From: Mesocentrotus franciscanus
Taxonomy: Eukaryota > Echinodermata > Echinoidea > Camarodonta > Strongylocentrotidae
Direction: 5' to 3'
Assembly (NCBI GenBank): GCA_037976565.1
Contig: CP137684.1
Span: 22,828,233 to 22,892,232 of the forward strand
DNA length: 64,000 bases
The notes under the pieces were generated by a model that was given only the letters and a program-made list of their open reading frames with translations, was not told where the DNA came from and made no database searches. The stretch's first letter is position 1, and each line of letters opens with the position of its first letter. This document shows, piece by piece, positions 43,001 through 49,000 of this stretch. Made by a program: the position numbers and the translations under genes.

Positions 43001-46000
43001 GTTGAGGAATACGTGACTTTAAAAAAAAAACACTAGTAATTTTATCGAATAAGGTAAATTAACTGAATATCTCTTTTAATATTCGTGTTTATTCCAAAAT
43101 TGTAGCCTGAGATAGAAAATATCTTCTGGATAAAATCAAATTGTCTAATAAACTTTCTTGTGCCCCTGCAATAGAAAAGGGAAAGGAAAACATAAATTCT
43201 TTCATTTGGAGATGAAAAAAATGTCCTCTGCAAGGTCTGAGTTTGAAGACACCTAAGGGCCAAAAGTTGAATCTTTATGATTGGGATAAAATATGCAGCT
43301 CTTATCCTACCCAAAAACATTTCTAAATTAAAAGAGATCGTTGTGGGAATCACAATAACAACCCTGCTCTTTAAATGACCATGCACTTTTATTATCTGTG
43401 TGTCTACTCGAAATCAAAAGCGGTCTAGTTTCTCTCATTACGGCTCAAAAATGTAAACACCCTCGCGTCTTTTGCCTGTACTTTCACTTCTGTTGACTCT
43501 CAATTCAGAAAAATTTCAAAGATTTACCTCTCCAATTACTAGATGTATTTTCCATTTTTTCCTTCTTCACCATTTCTCTATCATTTTTAAATGAGCAAGG
43601 AGGTATCGCATTACTCATAAAGTGAATGTGTGTATGTAGGCATGTAATCTGATTCGACTTTATAGCTTACCTGTTGCACACGTAGTCCCAGTATAGCCAT
43701 CAGCACAGACACATGAAAAGGAGTTGACTGCATCAGTGCAAACTCCTCCATTCAGACACGGATCGAAGCACAGTCGTCGGTATCTGAGCAAATTGAGTTC
43801 CAAAGACAAAGAATGCGATAAAAGTGACGAGAAAATAATTCCCGCTTTGACAGATTTTTCTTTATTCGGGGATAACAGGAAAATGAAATCAAAACTGATA
43901 TTTGAAATTCAAAATAATGAGAGTTGAGGAATATGTGACTTTAAAAAAAAAACACTAGTAATTTTATCGAATAAGGTAAATTAACTGAATATCTCTTTTA
44001 ATATTCGTGTTTATTCCAAAATTGTAGCCTGAGATAGAAAATATCTTCTGGATAAAATCAAATTGTCTAATAAACTTTCTTGTGCCCCTGCAATAGAAAA
44101 GGGAAAGGAAAACATAAATTCTTTCATTTGGAGATGAAAAAAATGTCCTCTGCAAGGTCTGAGTTTGAAGACACCTAAGGGCCAAAAGTTGAATCTTTAT
44201 GATTGGGATAAAATATGCAGCTCTTATCCTACCCAAAAACATTTCTGAATTAAAAGAGTTCGTTGTGGGAATCACAATACCAACGCTGCTCTTTAAATGA
44301 CCATGCACTTTTATTATCTTTGTGTCTACTCGAAGTCAAAAGAAGTCTAGTTTCTCTCATTACGGCTCAAAAATGTAAAACACCCTCGCGTGTTTTGGCT
44401 GTACTTTTACTTCTGTTGACTCTCAATTCAGAAAAATTTCAAAGATTTTCCTCTCCAATTACTAGATGTATTTTCCATTTCTTTCCTTCTTCACCATTTC
44501 TCTATAATTTTAAAATGAGCAAGGAGGTATTGCATTACTCAAAAAGTGAATGTGTGTATGTAGGCATGTAATCTGATTCGACTTTATAGCTTACCTGTTG
44601 CACACGTAGTCCCAGTATAGCCATCAGCACAGACACATGAAAAGGAGTTGACTGCATCAGTGCAAACTCCTCCATTCAGACAAGGATCGCCAACACAGTC
44701 GTCGGTATCTGAGCAAATTGAGTTCCAAAGACAAAGAATGCGATCAAAGTGACGAGAAAATAATTCCCGCTTTGACAGATTTTTCTTTATTTGGGGATAA
44801 CAGGAAAATGAAATCAAAACTGATATTTGAAATTCAAAATAATGAGAGTTGAGGAATACGTGACTTAAAAAAAAAACACTAACAATTTTATCAAATGAGG
44901 TAAATTAACTGAATATCTCTTTTAATTTTCGTGTTTATTCCAAAATCGTAGCCTGAGATTGATTCTATCTTCTTTATAAAATCAAATTTTCTAATAAACC
45001 TTTATGTGCCCCTGCAAGAGAAAAGGAAAAGAAAACATCAAATCTTTCATTTGGAGATGAAAAAATGTCCTATGCACGGTCTGAGTTTGAAGACACTTTA
45101 GGGCCAAAAGTTAAATCTTTATGATTGGGACGAAATATGCTGCTCTTATCCTACCCAGAAACATTTCGGAATTAAAAGAGATCGTTGTGGGAATCACAAT
45201 ACCAACGCTGCTCTTTAAATGACCATGCACTTTTATTATCTTTGTGTCTACTCGAAATCAAAAGAAGTCTAGTTTGTGTCATTACGGCTCAAAAATGTGA
45301 AACACCCTCGCGTCTTTTGCCTGTACTTTCACTTCTGTTGACTCTCAATTAAGAAAAATTTTAAAGATTTTCCTCTCCAATTACTAGATGTATTTTCCAT
45401 TTCTTTCCTTCTTCACCATTTCTCTATAATTTTGAAATGAGCAAGGAGGTATTGCATTACTCAAAAGTGAATGTCTGTTTGTAGGCAAGTAATCTGATTC
45501 GACTTTATAGCTTACCTGTTGCACACGTAGTCCCAGTATATCCATCAGCACAGACACATGAAAAGGAGTTGACTGCATCAGTGCAAACTCCTCCATTCAG
45601 ACAAGGATCGCCAACACAGTCGTCGGTATCTGAGCAAATTGAGTTCCAAAGACAAAGAATGAGATCAAAGTGACGAGAAAATAATTCCCGCTTTGACAGA
45701 TTTTTCTTTATTTGGGGATAACAGGAAAATGAAATCAAAACTGATATTTGAAATTCAAAATAATGAGAGTTGAGGAATACGTCACTTAAAAAAAAAACTA
45801 ACAAATTTATGAAATGAGGTAAATTAACTGAATATCTCTTTTATTTTTCGTGTTCGTTCCAAAATCGTAGCCTGAGATTGATTCTATCTTCTTTATAAAA
45901 TCAATTTTTCTAATAAACCTTTATGTGCCCCTGCAAGAGAAAAGGGAAAAGAAAACATCAAATCTTTCATTTGGAGATGAAAAAATGTCCTATGCACGGT

Positions 46001-49000
46001 CTGAGTTTGAAGACACTTTAGGGCCAAAAGTTAAATCTTTATGATTGGGACGAAATATGCTGCTCTTATCCTACCCAGAAACATTTCGGAATTAAAAGAG
46101 ATCGTTGTGGGAATCACAATACCAACGCTGCTCTTTAAATGACCATGCACTTTTATTATCTTTGTGTCTACTCGAAATCAAAAGAAGTCTAGTTTCTGTC
46201 ATTACGGCTCAAAAATGTGAAACACCCTCGCGTCTTTTGCCTGTACTTTCACTTCTGTTGACTCTCAATTAAGAAAATTTTTAAAGATTTTCCTCTCCAA
46301 TTACTAGATGTATTTTCCATTTCTTTCCTTCTTCACCATTTCTCTATAAGTTTTAAATGAGCAAAGATGTATTGCAATACTCAAAAAGTGAATGTGTGTA
46401 TGCAGGCATGTAATCTGATTCGACTTTATAGCTTACCTGTTGCACACGTAGTCCCAGTATAGCCATCAGCACAGACACATGAAAAGGAGTTGACTGCATC
46501 AGTGCAAACTCCTCCATTCAGACAAGGATCGCCAACACAGTCGTCGGTATCTGAGCAAATTGAGTTCCAAAGACAAAGAATGAGATCAAAGTGACGAGAA
46601 AATAATTCCCGCTTTGACAGATTTTTCTTTATTTGGGGATAACAGGAAAATGAAATCAAAACTGATATTTGAAATTCAAAATAATGAGAGTTGAGGAATA
46701 CGTCACTTAAAAAAAAAACTAACAAATTTATGAAATGAGGTAAATTAACTGAATATCTCTTTTATTTTTCGTGTTCGTTCCAAAATCGTAGCCTGAGATT
46801 GATTCTATCTTCTTTATAAAATCAATTTTTCTAATAAACCTTTATGTGCCCCTGCAAGAGAAAAGGAAAAGAAAACATCAAATCTTTCATTTGGAGATGA
46901 AAAAATGTCCTATGCACGGTCTGAGTTTGAAGACACTTTAGGGCCAAAAGTTAAATCTTTATGATTGGGACGAAATATGCTGCTCTTATCCTACCCAGAA
47001 ACATTTCGGAATTAAAAGAGATCGTTGTGGGAATCACAATACCAACGCTGCTCTTTAAATGACCATGCACTTTTATTATCTTTGTGTCTACTCGAAATCA
47101 AAAGAAGTCTAGTTTGTGTCATTACGGCTCAAAAATGTGAAACACCCTCGCGTCTTTTGCCTGTAGTTTCACTTCTGTTGACTCTCAATTAAGAAAATTT
47201 TTAAAGATTTTCCTCTCCAATTACTAGATGTATTTTCCATTTCTTTCCTTCTTCACCATTTCTCTATAATTTTGAAATGAGCAAGGAGGTATTGCATTAC
47301 TCAAAAAGTGAATGTCTGTATGTAGGCAAGTAATCTGATTCGACTTTATAGCTTACCTGTTGCACACGTAGTCCCAGTATATCCATCAGCACAGACACAT
47401 GAAAAGGAGTTGACTGCATCAGTGCAAACTCCTCCATTCAGACAAGGATCGCCAACACAGTCGTCGGTATCTGAGCAAATTGAGTTCCAAAGACAACGAA
47501 TGAGATCAAAGTGTCGAGAAAATAATTCCCGCTTTGACAGATTTTTCTTTTTTGGGGGGATAACAGGAAAATGAAATCGAAACTGATATTTGAAATTCAA
47601 AATAATGAGAGTTGAGGAATACGTGACTTCAAAATAACAAAACACTAACAATTTTATCAAATGAGGTAAATTAACTGAATATCTCATGTAATATTCGTGT
47701 ATATTCCAAAATCGTAGCCTGAGATTGATTCTATCTTCTTTATAAAATCAAATTTTCTAATAAACCTTTATGTGCCCCTGCAAGAGAAAAGGAAAAGAAA
47801 ACATCAAATCTTTCATTTGGAGATGAAAAAATGTCCTATGCACGGTCTGAGTTTGAAGACACTTTAGGGCCAAAAGTTAAATCTTTATGATTGGGACGAA
47901 ATATGCTGCTCTTATCCTACCCAGAAACATTTCGGAATTAAAAGAGATCGTTGTGGGAATCACAATACCAACGCTGCTCTTTAAATGACCATGCACTTTA
48001 TTATCTTTGTGTCTACTCGAAATCAAAAGAAGTCTAGTTTGTGTCATTACGGCTCAAAAATGTGAAACACCCTCGCGTCTTTTGCCTGTACTTTCACTTC
48101 TGTTGACTCTCAATTAAGAAAATTTTTAAAGATTTTCCTCTCCAATTACTAGATGTATTTTCCATTTCTTTCCTTCTTCACCATTTCTCTATAATTTTGA
48201 AATGAGCAAGGAGGTATTGCATTACTCAAAAGTGAATGTCTGTATGTAGGCAAGTAATCTGATTCGACTTTATAGCTTACCTGTTGCACACGTAGTCCCA
48301 GTATATCCATCAGCACAGACACATGAAAAGGAGTTGACTGCATCAGTGCAAACTCCTCCATTCAGACAAGGATCGCCAACACAGTCGTCGGTATCTGAGC
48401 AAATTGAGTTCCAAAGACAAAGAATGAGATCAAAGTGACGAGAAAATAATTCCCGCTTTGACAGATTTTTCTTTATTTGGGGGATAACAGGAAAATGAAA
48501 TCAAAACTGATATTTGAAATTCAAAATAATGAGAGTTGAGGAATACGTCACTTAAAAAAAAGAAACTAACAAATTTATGAAATGAGGTAAATTAACTGAA
48601 TATCTCTTTTATTTTTCGTGTTCGTTCCAAAATCGTAGCCTGAGATTGATTCTATCTTCTTTATAAAATCAATTTTTCTAATAAACCTTTATGTGCCCCT
48701 GCAAGAGAAAAGGAAAAGAAAACATCAAATCTTTCATTTGGAGATGAAAAAATGTCCTATGCACGGTCTGAGTTTGAAGACACTTTAGGGCCAAAAGTTA
48801 AATCTTTATGATTGGGACGAAATATGCTGCTCTTATCCTACCCAGAAACATTTCGGAATTAAAAGAGATCGTTGTGGGAATCACAATACCAACGCTGCTC
48901 TTTAAATGACCATGCACTTTATTATCTTTGTGTCTACTCGAAATCAAAAGAAGTCTAGTTTCTGTCATTACGGCTCAAAATGTGAAACACCCTCGCGTCT

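Noticed and set aside
29354..44571. Recurring 60-114-residue open frames in array introns on both strands
   Set aside because: They repeat because the introns repeat. They lie between splice sites, show frameshifts between units and have no family signature.
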